47,804 nt of DNA from NCBI GenBank assembly GCA_000333855.2, contig CM007319.1, forward strand, positions 7,052 to 54,855, written 5' to 3'. The translations under genes were made by a program, and so were the position numbers. Positions 9,212 through 19,716 of the stretch are shown piece after piece. The notes below the pieces were generated by a model. It saw only the letters and a list, made by a program, of their open reading frames with translations, was not told the DNA's origin and made no database searches. This stretch comes from Endotrypanum monterogeii (lineage: Eukaryota > Euglenozoa > Kinetoplastea > Trypanosomatida > Trypanosomatidae). Numbering within the stretch: position 1 is the first letter of the stretch; every line of letters begins with the position of its first letter.

Positions 9212-10984
9212 TCACTTCTCCTCTGTGCCTGATGTTCCCCCAAGACTGCAGGGAGGAAGAGCAACTTCACCTGGAGAAGAGGCATGAACATCAGATTGCA
9301 GAGAACGAAAACCCAAGTCAATGCCAAGGTCAACGAAGCGGTGCCGACCGCCAAAGATGACAGCCGCAATGATGACCCTGCTAAATGTGCTGGTGAATCC
9401 AACGAACGATACGCTCGAGTTGTCCAGCGACAGCGAAAGTCCACATCCAGAGTATGCGCTAATTATTTCAAAAAAAGTTCTCGTTGTGATATCAAAACGA
9501 CTGCTGAGTAGCCGCTCCCGCATCCTGCCCTCTTCAGCGAAGAGGATCAGTAACATTCCGGTGAACAGCCAGAAGAGACGTGATGTGAGCAAACGAAACA
9601 CCGAAGTGCGAAACATCTGTCGCCACTTGCGGTACGTACGATCGGTCGATATCGGGAGCGGTGGTAAATACATGGCAAGAATCACGACTGCTACATGAGC
9701 GTTGCTACACTCGAGCAGCGGTACGAAGGATGCAGCGGCAAAGCGGACTACGGCAGCCTGGCAAAGAGACAAGTATATCTTGTACGGCCATTGGTATCCG
9801 TGCAGTACCCCATCCCACTGCTCATACCAAAACGGAACGGCCTGCATCAAGGTCAGGGCACACCAAGCAAAACCAAAAAAAAGTGTCTCAGCGGTGCGAA
9901 AAAGAAAGGGGTGGAAGGCGACTGGATCCTTTGACGTCATTACCTCCTCAAAAGCAGCATCCACCTCATCCAAGTAACGCGAGAGAGAGAGGCGGAAACG
10001 GTGAGGGGCACCGAGCAAAGCAGCAGAGGCTTCGTCAGCTTCGCCCGCGTCTTCCTCGTCGTCCCGGTGAGTTTCGCCTGGCAGAAGACGAGAGTGTCCA
10101 ATCCATCTAGCTACCGCGCCGGCGACCTTGCGCATGACCCGCACAACGCTCCATTCCCACCGCATAAAAAAACGAAGGAACACAGGGTACGCGGTGAACC
10201 CTAGTGCACATGCAACTGCCACAAGGCCCGTCACAGCAACATCCCCCGCATACATCTCCATCGGCAAGAAGATAGAGCTATGAAACGAAGCAAGGGTCAT
10301 GCAGAACGCGTGAAAGGCGGAAAGGTTTGAGACGTTGAAACACCATAGAAGTGTCATGAGGACGCTGTTGACAACAATGAAGTACACAAAGGGAGTAGCT
10401 GCGCACACGACAGCAGCGTAGTACAAGCGGTGTGCTTCAGCTCGCTTTTTCGCCCGCAACAGTGCCACCTGTGGTGTATCCCTCTCATCGCTGTGAAACA
10501 CATGTCGAACGCGGTACAACATGAAGATGCGTAAAAAAGGCTGGAAGCTACTGGTGATCACAGCGCCACCCGGGAGCAACAGTAGATGACGAAAAAGAGT
10601 CGCGCCAGCAGACCAGCCGCCAACATCCACTGACTGCAGCCCGCAGTTACATACAGAAGAAACAGAAAGGAAAAATGCATCGATAGCAGAAAGGTTCGGG
10701 ACCATGGCGAGTAGGCCGATGAACCCAAACGTGATCAAACCACTGATGTAGAGGCAATGGAAAAGAAGGTACCATGTCTTGAAGAAATCGAGTTGCTTGA
10801 TGAGGTGCTGCTGGTCTGCACTGAGAGGCAGAAGCACAGGTGCCTCGAACAGGCGCTGAGAGGTGCGCAAAAGATCGTCTCGATGATTCGTGAGTTGAGG
10901 CGAAAACAGGGACTGCTCGTCGTCTTCAACCAAGGGCGCCTGACGCGGATGAGTGGCCGAAGCATCGACAGCGAGAGACTGCAT
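9212..10984 (-). CDS. Trk-type potassium/cation transporter with atypical filter
   Basis: The 590-residue membrane protein fits the Trk/HKT superfamily of four fused membrane-pore-membrane units, in its fungal-TRK style. Pore A reads IDAFFLSVSSVCNCGLQSVDV (residues 101-121, glycine at 115), close to the fungal DALFF...GLNTVDV pattern. Pore D reads FFEIISAYSGCGLSLSL (glycine at 515), followed by GGRHRF as in fungal GRHRGLP. Pore B (FHAFCMTLASFHSSIF, residues 224-239) and pore C (VVRFAAASFV, 412-421) align with the family but have Ile238 and Ala417 where glycine is expected. A hydrophilic acidic loop (about 303-325) separates the halves. It presumably lies in the plasma membrane and moves K+ or Na+, but altered selectivity or lost transport is possible. 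The start ATG at 10984 is the only upstream Met before the first membrane segment. Confidence 0.8.
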   Translation of the reverse strand: MQSLAVDASATHPRQAPLVEDDEQSLFSPQLTNHRDDLLRTSQRLFEAPVLLPLSADQQHLIKQLDFFKTWYLLFHCLYISGLITFGFIGLLAMVPNLSAIDAFFLSVSSVCNCGLQSVDVGGWSAGATLFRHLLLLPGGAVITSSFQPFLRIFMLYRVRHVFHSDERDTPQVALLRAKKRAEAHRLYYAAVVCAATPFVYFIVVNSVLMTLLWCFNVSNLSAFHAFCMTLASFHSSIFLPMEMYAGDVAVTGLVAVACALGFTAYPVFLRFFMRWEWSVVRVMRKVAGAVARWIGHSRLLPGETHRDDEEDAGEADEASAALLGAPHRFRLSLSRYLDEVDAAFEEVMTSKDPVAFHPFLFRTAETLFFGFAWCALTLMQAVPFWYEQWDGVLHGYQWPYKIYLSLCQAAVVRFAAASFVPLLECSNAHVAVVILAMYLPPLPISTDRTYRKWRQMFRTSVFRLLTSRLFWLFTGMLLILFAEEGRMRERLLSSRFDITTRTFFEIISAYSGCGLSLSLDNSSVSFVGFTSTFSRVIIAAVIFGGRHRFVDLGIDLGFRSLQSDVHASSPGEVALPPCSLGGTSGTEEK

Positions 10985-11923
10985 ACCAAGACGTAAAGGG
11001 GGGAGAATGTTTGGCCGACGGAAGAAGAGCAGTGATAACAGTATTGATTATGGGGCAACTTGTACAGCTTTGCGGATGGGGGACGGGAGGCCGCACTTAC
11101 ACACACCCCTCTTTTGGACGCCGTCGGCAAGAAATGGGGGGAAAGAATCGCAGTGGTCGCTGAAGAAACGCGATATCGGCCTACGTGATCAAAGCAAAGT
11201 ACAAAAACAGAGGAAAGAAGAAAGAGAATGGAAGAGGCAGCCATAACTGGGGAGTTCTGGGGAAACAAGAATACATCCGTTATACTTGATGCTGATAAAC
11301 GTTTGCTGGAACATTGGAGAAGAGCGACTAAGACGCTCGCTCGCCCACATATCGCCTACTCCGAAGAGGCCCAGCGTCAATTGAGGGGCCCAGTCACCGA
11401 GACGCCTTCGCGTCAATGTACCTAATACGCAATGCGTCTTCATTCCCCCTTACCTCACTCACTATTGAACTCTGTAGCACCCCTTCACATCGTCTTTCAC
11501 ACAGCACTGCGATCTGGTAGAAGGAGCCTGTCGGAAAGAATACGCCATGGATGCTATTAAAAAGAGAGAGCAGAATTTTTCAATGCAGTCTGTGCATCGC
11601 GTCTGTTTGACTACATAGTTCGCGATGTGGACCAGAGAGCGGCATTGCCGTCTGGGGGGGGGGGGAGATACCCGAGTATACATGCAACGAAAATGAAAAC
11701 GATGTACGTAATGCGTTGTTGCTAGATATCATCATAATGTACATTGCATACATATTCCTTCATGTTCCATATCTTGCTAATAAGGATAAGAAAAGAAGAG
11801 CGAAACATCTTCAGAATACTCCTAAAAGGGGAAGGGGGAGGTAATGAATGCAGCATGTGCGCGCGTGTGTAAAGCACCACACCTTTTTCTTTGCTGCCCA
11901 GTGTCGTCTCTGTGCAGCACGGG
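10985..11923. other. Intergenic, no gene seen
   Basis: It holds a G12 run at 11654-11665 and pyrimidine-rich coding-strand stretches upstream of the Trk gene (a candidate acceptor AG near 11069). Short frames on either strand have no recognisable features. Confidence 0.55.
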
Positions 11924-12772
11924 CTACGGAGATGGTAGCGCAGGAAGGCGACCCTCCATGAGAGGACCGTAAAGCTTACACAGCGACGGCAGGCGGTAAG
12001 CGTCACCGTACACACGCCTTTCCAGAGACGTTCCACGTAGAGCCTTGCCATAGTTAGCGTTGACAACACGATTGCACGAACCAGTTCCCTGGATCTGGCG
12101 GTGTTCTTTTCTTTGGGCAGCGAGCATTCCCTCCTTGATGTGACTGAGCTGCGCTGCGATATGATCATGCTGTCTTGCATGTTTTACTTGTAGCGCAACG
12201 AAATTGTCATTGTCTTTTTCTTGCACGAGAGCATCACGCGTGAGCAGCCTTATTGCCTGACGCGTGACACGATGGTTGAGCAGATTACGTCGCTTAGCAA
12301 TAGAGGCGTTGAAAAGCGTTTCTTGCAACTGAATGGACTCATCACGGAGCTGGGCAAGCTCAGCAAAACTACCCTCCAATCTCATCTTTTTCTCCTGCTG
12401 TTGAACTGCCAACACTTCACGAGGGACCGCCATCGGCATGGAGTTCAGCTTTGCAGTCTCAGCTCTGGCGAACCGTACCAGCTCCTCCTCGGTCGCTTCA
12501 GATCGCTCAGCCTGTGCGCGGAGCAGACGCTCCCAATGTGCGCGCTCCTCTTCGATTGCGGCGGACTGATGCTGCAATAAATATCGGTTACTGGCAACTT
12601 GCAGTGAATTCCACTGGTGTGCATTATCCCTCTCCAGTTGCTTAGTCGCAGCAGTCAGAGCCATTTCCCGCTGAACACGAGCGGTCCGCACGGCCTCCTC
12701 AGCAAGCACATAGTGACCTGAGGCCGCCAGCCTCTGTACGCGGCGGCGGGAACTTTCTTCGGAGGTAGGCAT
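11924..12772 (-). CDS. Hypothetical coiled-coil protein
   Basis: The 282-residue product is not recognised. It is strongly helical, Gln/Glu/Arg/Ala-rich with coiled-coil character from about residue 15 to 220 (EEERAHWERLLRAQAERSEA; KKMRLEGSFAELAQLRDE). A shorter non-coiled tail holds GSCNRVVNANYGKALRG and RRVYGDAYRLPSLCKLYG. There is no signal peptide or membrane segment. It may be a cytoskeletal or flagellar component, suggested only by composition. The frame extends four codons upstream to a GTG, so the ATG at 12772 is chosen. Confidence 0.7.
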   Translation of the reverse strand: MPTSEESSRRRVQRLAASGHYVLAEEAVRTARVQREMALTAATKQLERDNAHQWNSLQVASNRYLLQHQSAAIEEERAHWERLLRAQAERSEATEEELVRFARAETAKLNSMPMAVPREVLAVQQQEKKMRLEGSFAELAQLRDESIQLQETLFNASIAKRRNLLNHRVTRQAIRLLTRDALVQEKDNDNFVALQVKHARQHDHIAAQLSHIKEGMLAAQRKEHRQIQGTGSCNRVVNANYGKALRGTSLERRVYGDAYRLPSLCKLYGPLMEGRLPALPSP

Positions 12773-13956
12773 CGCAGTTGTCACAGAAACGACAACAAAA
12801 ATCTATTGAACCTCCCCCCACCCAGTCAGGGCTGGCCCTTGCCTGCTCTCTGCTGAACGGGCGGAGCAAAAGGAGCACAGCGATGACAGAGACGCAGAGT
12901 CACTCGTCAGTGAAGCCAACGGAGACGTGCACAAACTGTTTATAGATCCATGCATGCATCGAAAGGACGAGTACGACATCAACGTCGTAAAAAAAAAAAA
13001 ACGATGATGGGTCAAAAATAGAAAGGGGAGTGCGACGCGTAAGTGGCGAGAGCAGTTGACATGAAAACATTGCAGATGACTGAGGGCATACCGAGCAGAA
13101 AAAGCTCTGCGATCAGAACATAATCACCACCCACTCGGAGAACATCCCATAAAATTGGGGCAGACCGCCCAAAAATTATGCGGTGAGCTCAAGTAGGAAA
13201 GGAGCGCGACTACACGCTCTCTGGTTGCCGAGATTTCAAAACAAAGCTTAGGAGGCTACAAGACGAGGGCACATCAGAGGAGCATTGAAGGGAATGTGAG
13301 TCACTACTTTTGCCTCAACGCTAATGCGATCATGCAGAGGTGTGTACTTCCGTGCACGTGTGGATGCAATAAAAGGTCCTCTCCCCACAAGATCCAAGAC
13401 GCCTTATCGGTACATACACATGCATTCCTGGCGATGACCTCCCTCCGTTGGCTACGTTCTATTTTTTTTTAATTGTTCTCCATTCACCTTGTACCTATTA
13501 ACTACGCCACATGACAGAAAACGAGGTCGAGAGGACAGTGGAGAGGAGCGGAGACACGAAAAGGAGACAGAGACAGACAGAAAATTAGAATCTCCCCCAC
13601 TTCCACAACAGTTTATACCCTCGACTCTGCGCACTGAAATGGCCGCATACAGCATCTAATACGAAAACAAGAAATGTGGAGGTGTCTCCCGGTCCAACAC
13701 CGCTCTCACATCCCCGGCGCCAACCTCTTGCTCCGGGGTGATACGCACGCCATCACGTCACTTTACTTCCTAACGTAAAAAAAATAAAAACTAAATGCAA
13801 AAACATGCCGGGAGAAAGGAGACAGACGTAGATGGTGAAGAAAAAAAAGAGTGGAACACGTACGTGAAAACAGGCGTACCACCGCTGTCACCCGAAAGCA
13901 CCCTCTCCCTCACTATGGTGTGAAAAACATGAGATGTGAAGTGCGCACGCATACGT
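12773..13956. other. Long intergenic stretch, no gene seen
   Basis: It contains A-runs at 12989-13001 and 13776-13792 and a T9 run at 13462-13470. The plus strand is purine-rich near 13530-13590, so the minus (coding) strand is pyrimidine-rich as expected of trypanosomatid UTRs. Short frames at 13452-13655 and 13791-14009 are not convincing. Confidence 0.55.
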
Positions 13957-14562
13957 CTAGTATTCCACCTCCTGGCCGGCAAAAAAACCCCACTTCTCCT
14001 CCCACTCATCAGCCACCATCATCACATAGGGACCAAAGTACGCCACGTTGTCGACGGGATGAACCCATCGATCCTTTGGCTCATAGATGTATTTGTCCTT
14101 TAGCACACGGGCGCGCATCACACGACGGTCTCCGTGAACAATTTTGTCTTTTGGTGCCCGCGTACGGGCAGCACGGTTCCACCATCCGTGTGCATTGATG
14201 AGGTCATCTTGAAGGCAGCCCCACTTGTGGAACTGAAGGCCCTCGTAGAAGCACATCATCTTATTGGCGTACCATTTGCCGTAGAAGCCTAAGTCGCGCG
14301 CATCACTCTGCATGATCTTCTCCCACGGATACTCCATCTTGTAGGGGTGGGCGTGGTCTGTGACAGGAAGTGCGAGAAGGGCACGGTAGTCGATCTTGTT
14401 CGCCTTGATAGCCTTCTGGAGACGGAGCGCGCGTTCCACCTTATGCGCGTTCTGCACGGAGAGGAACTCGCGGTACATATTCGGATAGAAGAAGTGACCA
14501 ATGTAGTAGCGAAAACCGGCCCAAATGCCCTGCGCCATGAAGTTGGGAGACGTTGGCTTCAT
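13957..14562 (-). CDS. Hypothetical aromatic-rich basic protein, possibly mitochondrial
   Basis: The 201-residue product is unusually rich in Trp, Tyr, Phe, Met and His (HFFYPNMYREF; MMCFYEGLQFHKWG; AHGWWNRAA; YFGPYVMMVADEWEEKWG), with many Lys/Arg. No membrane segment or catalytic motif is visible. Such small aromatic basic proteins in kinetoplastids are often lineage-specific subunits of respiratory complexes, ATP synthase or mitoribosomes. That is an inference from composition and I cannot place it in a named family. The frame extends upstream only to a TTG, so the ATG at 14562 is chosen. The uninterrupted frame and strong composition make it very likely a real gene. Confidence 0.75.
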   Translation of the reverse strand: MKPTSPNFMAQGIWAGFRYYIGHFFYPNMYREFLSVQNAHKVERALRLQKAIKANKIDYRALLALPVTDHAHPYKMEYPWEKIMQSDARDLGFYGKWYANKMMCFYEGLQFHKWGCLQDDLINAHGWWNRAARTRAPKDKIVHGDRRVMRARVLKDKYIYEPKDRWVHPVDNVAYFGPYVMMVADEWEEKWGFFAGQEVEY

Positions 14563-15484
14563 TTTTCGCGAAAAGAGCGGCAACAGCGAGTGCCAGAAAA
14601 TGAGCTACCAGAAGTGGGTACCGCGCACTGCGTATTGACTCTAAGTGTGCGTGCGTGCGTACGTGCGTGGGGGGGAGGACAATGTATACATCAGGTCGTG
14701 AACGCGTTAAGTGTGTGATGGAGGAGCACGGCAACGCAAAAAAAAAAAAAGAGGGGTGTGCAAAAAAGTTACCAAGTGCGCATGCGTACGCGCGACGGTA
14801 GTGAACGACGTGAGAAAACAGAGAGAAAACAGTGAAGAGTGAAAGAGTGGCCCCGAGGACGATGCAGATGTATTGATAGGGGAAGGTGATAACCAACCGG
14901 GCCTATGACAGAGAAACAGAGAAAACCTCCTGTAGGTAAGAATACCAGCAATAATGGAATCGACAGGAGCAGCACGGAATGGATGATATCTATGCCTGTC
15001 TACTCTTATGTGTGTGCAAAGCAGGCAAAACACACCATTACACCAAGAGTATGTTACCTGTACTGCGAGCTTGGTCGTTTGTGCGCCGATGGTGAGCTGC
15101 GTCAGGGTCTCAGCTGTACAGAAAAACAAAACCCATTCCAAAACGCAAGCACATATTCCTGCTCGCTCAAGTGACCTCTCCTCAACCAGCTGGCGCCAAT
15201 TTATTTTTTCTGCCTTTCAGACCAGACGATACCTCAAGCCCCTCAAAGAAAAGAAACGACAACTCATCTTCATTCTCAGTCGCAAACCCGCCTTCTCCCA
15301 GCAATCAAGTATGGCGCATGTTTGTCGGAAAGTGCAAAAGTTGACTCGGCGGTGGAGTTCTTGACGATCCGGGGGCAAAACTGGTGCCTCCGCAATGGCA
15401 AAGGAGAGCCTCGGAGGAAAGGAAAGCCCAAAAAGTACCCAAGAAAACCTCCAAGAGGTGTACCTGAAGAGACCACAAGAAAAT
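14563..15484. other. Intergenic, no gene seen
   Basis: It contains an A13 run near 14739-14751 and alternating CGTGCGTG near 14645-14670. A 144-codon minus-strand frame at 14707-15141 is Ser/Thr/Leu-rich and looks like translated UTR. Confidence 0.55.
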
Positions 15485-16039
15485 CTACAGGTTTTCACGC
15501 AAGTACTTGTTGACGCCGGTCAGGGCGGCCCGCGCCGTGTCGTTACTAAAGTCGAGCAAGTAAGGGTCCAAGTCATTTGCAATCGTGACAGCGTCCGTTT
15601 CCAATATGATGCCTTCATCCAACATCTCATCAACAGTCATGAGGAGAGCGCAGTAATTCTCCAGCAAAAGACGTGCCGTCAGGGAGGGTGTATTGAGCTC
15701 CTGGCGCAGTGCATCTAGAAGCCCCATCAACACGTTTGACAGCACCACTTCATTCTCGGATCCGGCACCCATCACAATAATCGTTACATCTTCGCTGATG
15801 TGGAAAAGAACGATGTGTCCCTCCACCACAAGTATCTCACTCTCATAGGCAACGTGGTTGCTACGTCGGGGGTCATGAATGGCTTCAAAAATAGCGGTCT
15901 CTAGCGAGCGCTGCTTTTCGAGGGACGCGAGCGCCTTCGAAGACTCGGGGGTGTCCTCTCCAGTGAAGTACTTGACGAAGATACGGCTGCCAGTGGCTCC
16001 GAGCACCATAACTGCCTGTACCCGGTGAAGGAAAGACAT
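15485..16039 (-). CDS. COPZ: Coatomer subunit zeta
   Basis: Coatomer zeta is the small longin-fold subunit of the F-subcomplex of the COPI coat, which buds Golgi vesicles and pairs with gamma-COP. The 184-residue product has the expected order: VQAVMVLGATGSRIFVKYF at the N-terminus, the KQRSLETAIFEAI segment, a VVEGHIVLFHISEDVTIIVMG strand pair, then the helical LLENYCALLMTVDEMLDEGI stretch typical of zeta (family pattern LD-x-x-VDG-[VI]). The length is usual. The start ATG at 16039 gives the canonical N-terminus without extension. Confident at family level; AP sigma subunits lack this C-terminal pattern. Confidence 0.93.
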   Translation of the reverse strand: MSFLHRVQAVMVLGATGSRIFVKYFTGEDTPESSKALASLEKQRSLETAIFEAIHDPRRSNHVAYESEILVVEGHIVLFHISEDVTIIVMGAGSENEVVLSNVLMGLLDALRQELNTPSLTARLLLENYCALLMTVDEMLDEGIILETDAVTIANDLDPYLLDFSNDTARAALTGVNKYLRENL

Positions 16040-16886
16040 GGCAGCTCAGAAAACGGAGTGAGCAGAGACGGTTGAGTAACTCCCTGTTTGAACCCAGAAG
16101 AGAGAAGATTGTGAAATATATTATCCGCTAAGAAAAGGCAGCACGTAGATGCGCACGCATGTGTAGTAAGTGTATGCGTGTGTTTGTTTGTTTTTTGAAA
16201 ACGGAGGGAAGAAAAACGGCAGAGTGAAGTGCACATACGGTCGCAATGAAGAGAGAGAGAGACAGTCTCCCCACGTAGAAAATATTTTTGTTGAAACTTC
16301 AGTCACCAGAGACTTTTATGTGGTTTCGGACAGGCAACAACAGCAACAACAACAGAGCATGGGGTAATGAAAGCAACACATAATAACAAGAGATAGGCTA
16401 TACTACGACTGCTCATCAAGCCATCGCCGTTATAGCGGAACACGCATACCAAAAATTTAAGATGTTTTCCTGTTGATCGAGCGCCCGAGTTGGGCTGAAT
16501 GCCGGTTGGGAAGGAACTAATTGAGAGTGCACCGGCGCAACCTAAGAAATAAACAAGCCAGTATGAATCGTGATGTATGTTCAGGAGAGCGAGCAGCGGC
16601 TCCGGCACCATGCCACGCACCGAATTGTATAGCCGTTGATACGTCAATCAAAGCATCTGATTAGTGCGTGTACATGATTTGTGCAGACTTCACGAGAAAG
16701 CAGAACAGCCGTCGGAAAGGTGTCCTCTTGAAGACAACCGACAGGAACACATTGCATCTATAGAACAAAAACTGAAATAATATCTATCTCTCTCTAAAAT
16801 ATAGAGATAGATATAGATATTTATTTGGATGGAGTTGTAAAGCGGATGCATACGTCTACTCGCCGAGCAGAGTTTCTCTGGGATAC
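16040..16886. other. Intergenic with CAA repeat and hairpin
   Basis: It holds a (CAA)-like tract at 16335-16355 and an AT-rich inverted repeat at about 16782-16816. A frame at 16303-16647 on the minus strand ends in Val/Ala-rich sequence translated from the CAA tract and is not convincing. Confidence 0.55.
16782..16816. repeat. AT-rich inverted repeat able to form a hairpin
   Basis: TATCTATCTCT on the left is repeated in reverse complement as AGAGATAGATA on the right, with a short spacer. It lies just downstream of the LMBR1-type gene (minus strand), so it would be in its 3' UTR. Confidence 0.6.
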
Positions 16887-18224
16887 TCAATCGCCTTCGT
16901 CCTCGTCGCTCACCACATCGGTCAAACAGTGCGGACGTAACGTGAGCCAGGGAAGGGAGAGTGTAAAAACGGCGAGAAGTGCGAATTGGAAAATCTGCGC
17001 AACGTACTTGACCACGTACATGTGATAAAGAGTTACGGCAAAGACATCATGAATAAATGTCGCTGCAGAGTACGTGGACAAGCTCACAGCGCACAGGTGC
17101 AGCACAGCAAACGAAGTGCTGAGAAGCAATAGTGAATTGAACAAGAGCGCGTTGAGCATGGTTCCACGGACCCTCAAGGGGTATACAGGAAGAACAAGAA
17201 TGTGCCTGCTTACCAATCGACAGCCCACAATTGTACACCACAGTAAATACATGGTGCAATAGGCGTAGACCAGCGTAGCCAGCATAGGAAGCGGTCCGTT
17301 CAAAAAGCGCATTATGTAGTCCATCAGGGGAAACACATGCAGTATGTTGGAGAGAAGAATATGAAGCACCCACACAACAGTTAAAATACCATTGATGACG
17401 CCTATGGTCACAGTCATGTAGCAGCCGAGTATGTAGGCACCGGAGAGATGATACGCTGCCTCGTTGCCCTCGCTCCGCTGCTCTACATCGCTCACGCTCC
17501 GACGGAAAAGGAGCATCTTCTGGTATTGTTTGGGAGTCGGACGGCCTCCACCTACCTCTGAACTCAGGCGTTTCCCCTCGTCGAGGAGGTGACGAACCTC
17601 CCTGCTCAGCTTGACACAAACCGCGTCATACTCCGCCTTACTGATCGGACGCGGTCGGTTTACGAAGGCCACAACGGCCCCAAGCGGCACAGCAGCGAGA
17701 CCCACTCCTGCAAAGATAAAAAAGAAGCACCAGCCAAACGACGAGGCAGTGGCGACAAAATATACAAATGGTGACACATGCGTGAGGGTGCCATCCTTTC
17801 GGTCAAGATGATCGCCCCAGAGCCATAACGCGCCAAAAGCAGCCCCGAACGTTACATTTGCTGCTGCGACTCCCACCAGGGACGGATAAACTTGCGCCCA
17901 CAAGCTACTTTGCGTGGGAGACCAACTCTCATAAAAGACAAAGGCAAATGGGCCACCCACAAACAAGAGTAGGTATGCGACAATCAGGATCCCTTTCCAG
18001 GCACAGGAAAAGTCGAAAGATGGCCTATCACCTATCAGTGCCACCTCCAGGGGCAGAAATAGGACTATATAACAAGCAACACATAGTGTTAATACAACGA
18101 GCACTCGCGGCAGCCATGCATCGTCATCCTCCTCCTCGGCGCTGTATCGACAAACAACATACACAGCAAGAAACAAAACTATCAAGGAAACGACGCCAGC
18201 TGCAATCCAGGTGAGGATAAACAT
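16887..18224 (-). CDS. LMBR1-domain (LMBD1-like) multi-pass membrane protein
   Basis: The 445-residue product has about nine membrane spans. N-terminal spans are FILTWIAAGVVSLIVLFLAV, VLVVLTLCVACYIVLFLPL and ILIVAYLLLFVGGPFAFVFY. The block FGWCFFFIFAGVGLAAVPLG followed by FVNRPRPIS is the most diagnostic part and matches the LMBR1/LMBD1 pattern (GW-x-x-F-x-x-FAG-x-G-x-x-x-x-P, then RP). A cytosolic helical loop follows (about residues 195-260), then five more spans and an acidic tail. In animals LMBD1 sits in the lysosomal membrane and aids cobalamin export; here the substrate and location are unknown. The protein is somewhat shorter than the human one. Family confidence is good, function is not proven. 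Confidence 0.8.
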   Translation of the reverse strand: MFILTWIAAGVVSLIVLFLAVYVVCRYSAEEEDDDAWLPRVLVVLTLCVACYIVLFLPLEVALIGDRPSFDFSCAWKGILIVAYLLLFVGGPFAFVFYESWSPTQSSLWAQVYPSLVGVAAANVTFGAAFGALWLWGDHLDRKDGTLTHVSPFVYFVATASSFGWCFFFIFAGVGLAAVPLGAVVAFVNRPRPISKAEYDAVCVKLSREVRHLLDEGKRLSSEVGGGRPTPKQYQKMLLFRRSVSDVEQRSEGNEAAYHLSGAYILGCYMTVTIGVINGILTVVWVLHILLSNILHVFPLMDYIMRFLNGPLPMLATLVYAYCTMYLLWCTIVGCRLVSRHILVLPVYPLRVRGTMLNALLFNSLLLLSTSFAVLHLCAVSLSTYSAATFIHDVFAVTLYHMYVVKYVAQIFQFALLAVFTLSLPWLTLRPHCLTDVVSDEDEGD

Positions 18225-18960
18225 GGCTTGGTGCTGTGTCTACATGAGCAATCCTAGAGAACGAGGGAAAAGGAGGGAGCGAGTAGCTGGACGCATAACC
18301 TTAACAATATTTGATGAGTACACTGCATTCAAGCAAGGCAAGCCCGTGCTGTATTCACCTAGTCTACTGGCGTGGCACCCTGATGAGGCACCTGTGCTAC
18401 AGGGGTCCGAAATTGCACATGTACGATGGTAAGGTTGCAGAAGATATTATCTCGCTTCAACAAACAGATTACGCCAAGTGAATTGCTGTATTCCTTTCGC
18501 CCAGTAACGAATGCCACCGTCGTCTGGAAGTTATACCGGAACCACGGGTCGACTTGGGGGGATAGGAGAAGCAAAAGCATAAGTGCAGAGGTGGTGAACC
18601 AACGCAAGAGCAGGGAACACACACACATAGACACGGAAAAAAAATTTGATGTGCGAATGTATGATGATCCCTCGGAATCTTCCCTTGGATTCCATGCGCA
18701 AAGGCAGCAAGACGTTCTGCCCCTGGGAAATGAGGTTCCTTCAATTTGGAGAGATACTCGCCTTTACATGCTATCGTGTTGATTCCGTTTCCCTTGATAA
18801 AAATTTCTAGGGTTTCCTTATAGTTTTCCGTTAGCAGTGCCATCATATTCACTCGACGAAATACAAAGCATACATGCACTATCTTTGCAGAGTCTCAACG
18901 TGCCGCTAGGCAGTGCCCCCACTAGCAACTCCCCAACCCGTGCATCACTGGTGGTCAGTG
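18225..18960. other. Intergenic, no gene seen
   Basis: Overlapping frames of 118 codons (+, 18426-18782) and 136 codons (-, 18469-18879) occupy the same DNA; neither has recognisable features. It probably carries the LMBR1-type 5' UTR and the ARL2 3' UTR. Confidence 0.55.
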
Positions 18961-19521
18961 CTAGCTTGAGAAGTACATGCGAGCTGAGACATCGTCCACC
19001 ATCCACGAAATGCCCTCGAGTAAACCCTGGCCAGTTTTGGCACTGCACATACAGAGGTGCACGTGGCGCCTGCCTTGTCGGATCGTGTCCACATCAAGCA
19101 GGCGCGCAATTTCTGGCGGTGATAGCGATGTTGGGATGTCGATTTTGTTGAGGAAGATGAGCAGACTTGCACCAGCCAATCGCTCCTCTTGCAGGAGCTG
19201 ATGGAGCTCCTCTTTGCACATCAACAGGCGCTCCACGTCGTTGCTGTCGACCACCCAAACGAGACCATCTGTGCTTTCAAAGTAGTTGCGCCAGTAGCTA
19301 CGCAGGCTTTGCTGGCCACCAACATCCCAAACATTTAAAGTACACCCACGGAACGTTAACGCTGTGATCTGAAATCCAAGTGTTGGGCTAATCGAGCTCG
19401 TGTCCTTGCCGCACAGTTTCTTGACACATGTCGTTTTACCTGCGTTGTCAAGGCCTAACATAAGGATGCGCATTTCTCGCTCCTTGCGCTTCGTCTTTTT
19501 TATGATGGAGAGAAGCCCCAT
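18961..19521 (-). CDS. ARL2: ARL2 small GTPase
   Basis: ARL2 is an ARF-like GTPase that works with tubulin cofactors in tubulin folding and microtubule regulation. The 186-residue product begins [16 protein letters not shown], the ARL2-type N-terminus. It has the P-loop GLDNAGKT (about residues 23-30), switch I with [16 protein letters not shown] in switch [26 protein letters not shown] for base specificity and a final SAKTG. The match to animal ARL2 is close through the central part, while the C-terminal third (about 140-165) is more divergent. A longer open frame adds 39 Ser/Ala-rich residues upstream, which would break the conserved start, so the ATG at 19521 is chosen. Confidence 0.95.
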   Translation of the reverse strand: MGLLSIIKKTKRKEREMRILMLGLDNAGKTTCVKKLCGKDTSSISPTLGFQITALTFRGCTLNVWDVGGQQSLRSYWRNYFESTDGLVWVVDSNDVERLLMCKEELHQLLQEERLAGASLLIFLNKIDIPTSLSPPEIARLLDVDTIRQGRRHVHLCMCSAKTGQGLLEGISWMVDDVSARMYFSS

Positions 19522-19694
19522 TGCAGCAGCATGAGCGACACCCTTTAGTACCCTGTAGTGCACGGTAGAAGTTGAAGCCGCAGCAAGAGAGAAGTCGTTC
19601 CGCACGCCTCCCCCTCCCTCCCCTTCACACCTTTGCAAAGGGAAAAGGCAACCGATAGATCAGGGGGTGTCCACCCGAGAAGTGGCGAATAAAC

Positions 19695-19716
19695 TATATA
19701 TATATATATATATATA
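19695..19716. repeat. (TA)n microsatellite
   Basis: About eleven TA units lie upstream of ARL2. Confidence 0.95.

Noticed and set aside
14707..15141. 144-codon minus-strand frame
   Set aside because: It is low-complexity Ser/Thr/Leu/Phe sequence translated from polypyrimidine UTR, with no family features.
18426..18879. Overlapping 118- and 136-codon frames on opposite strands
   Set aside because: Both occupy the same DNA between two confident minus-strand genes and neither shows domain-like sequence.
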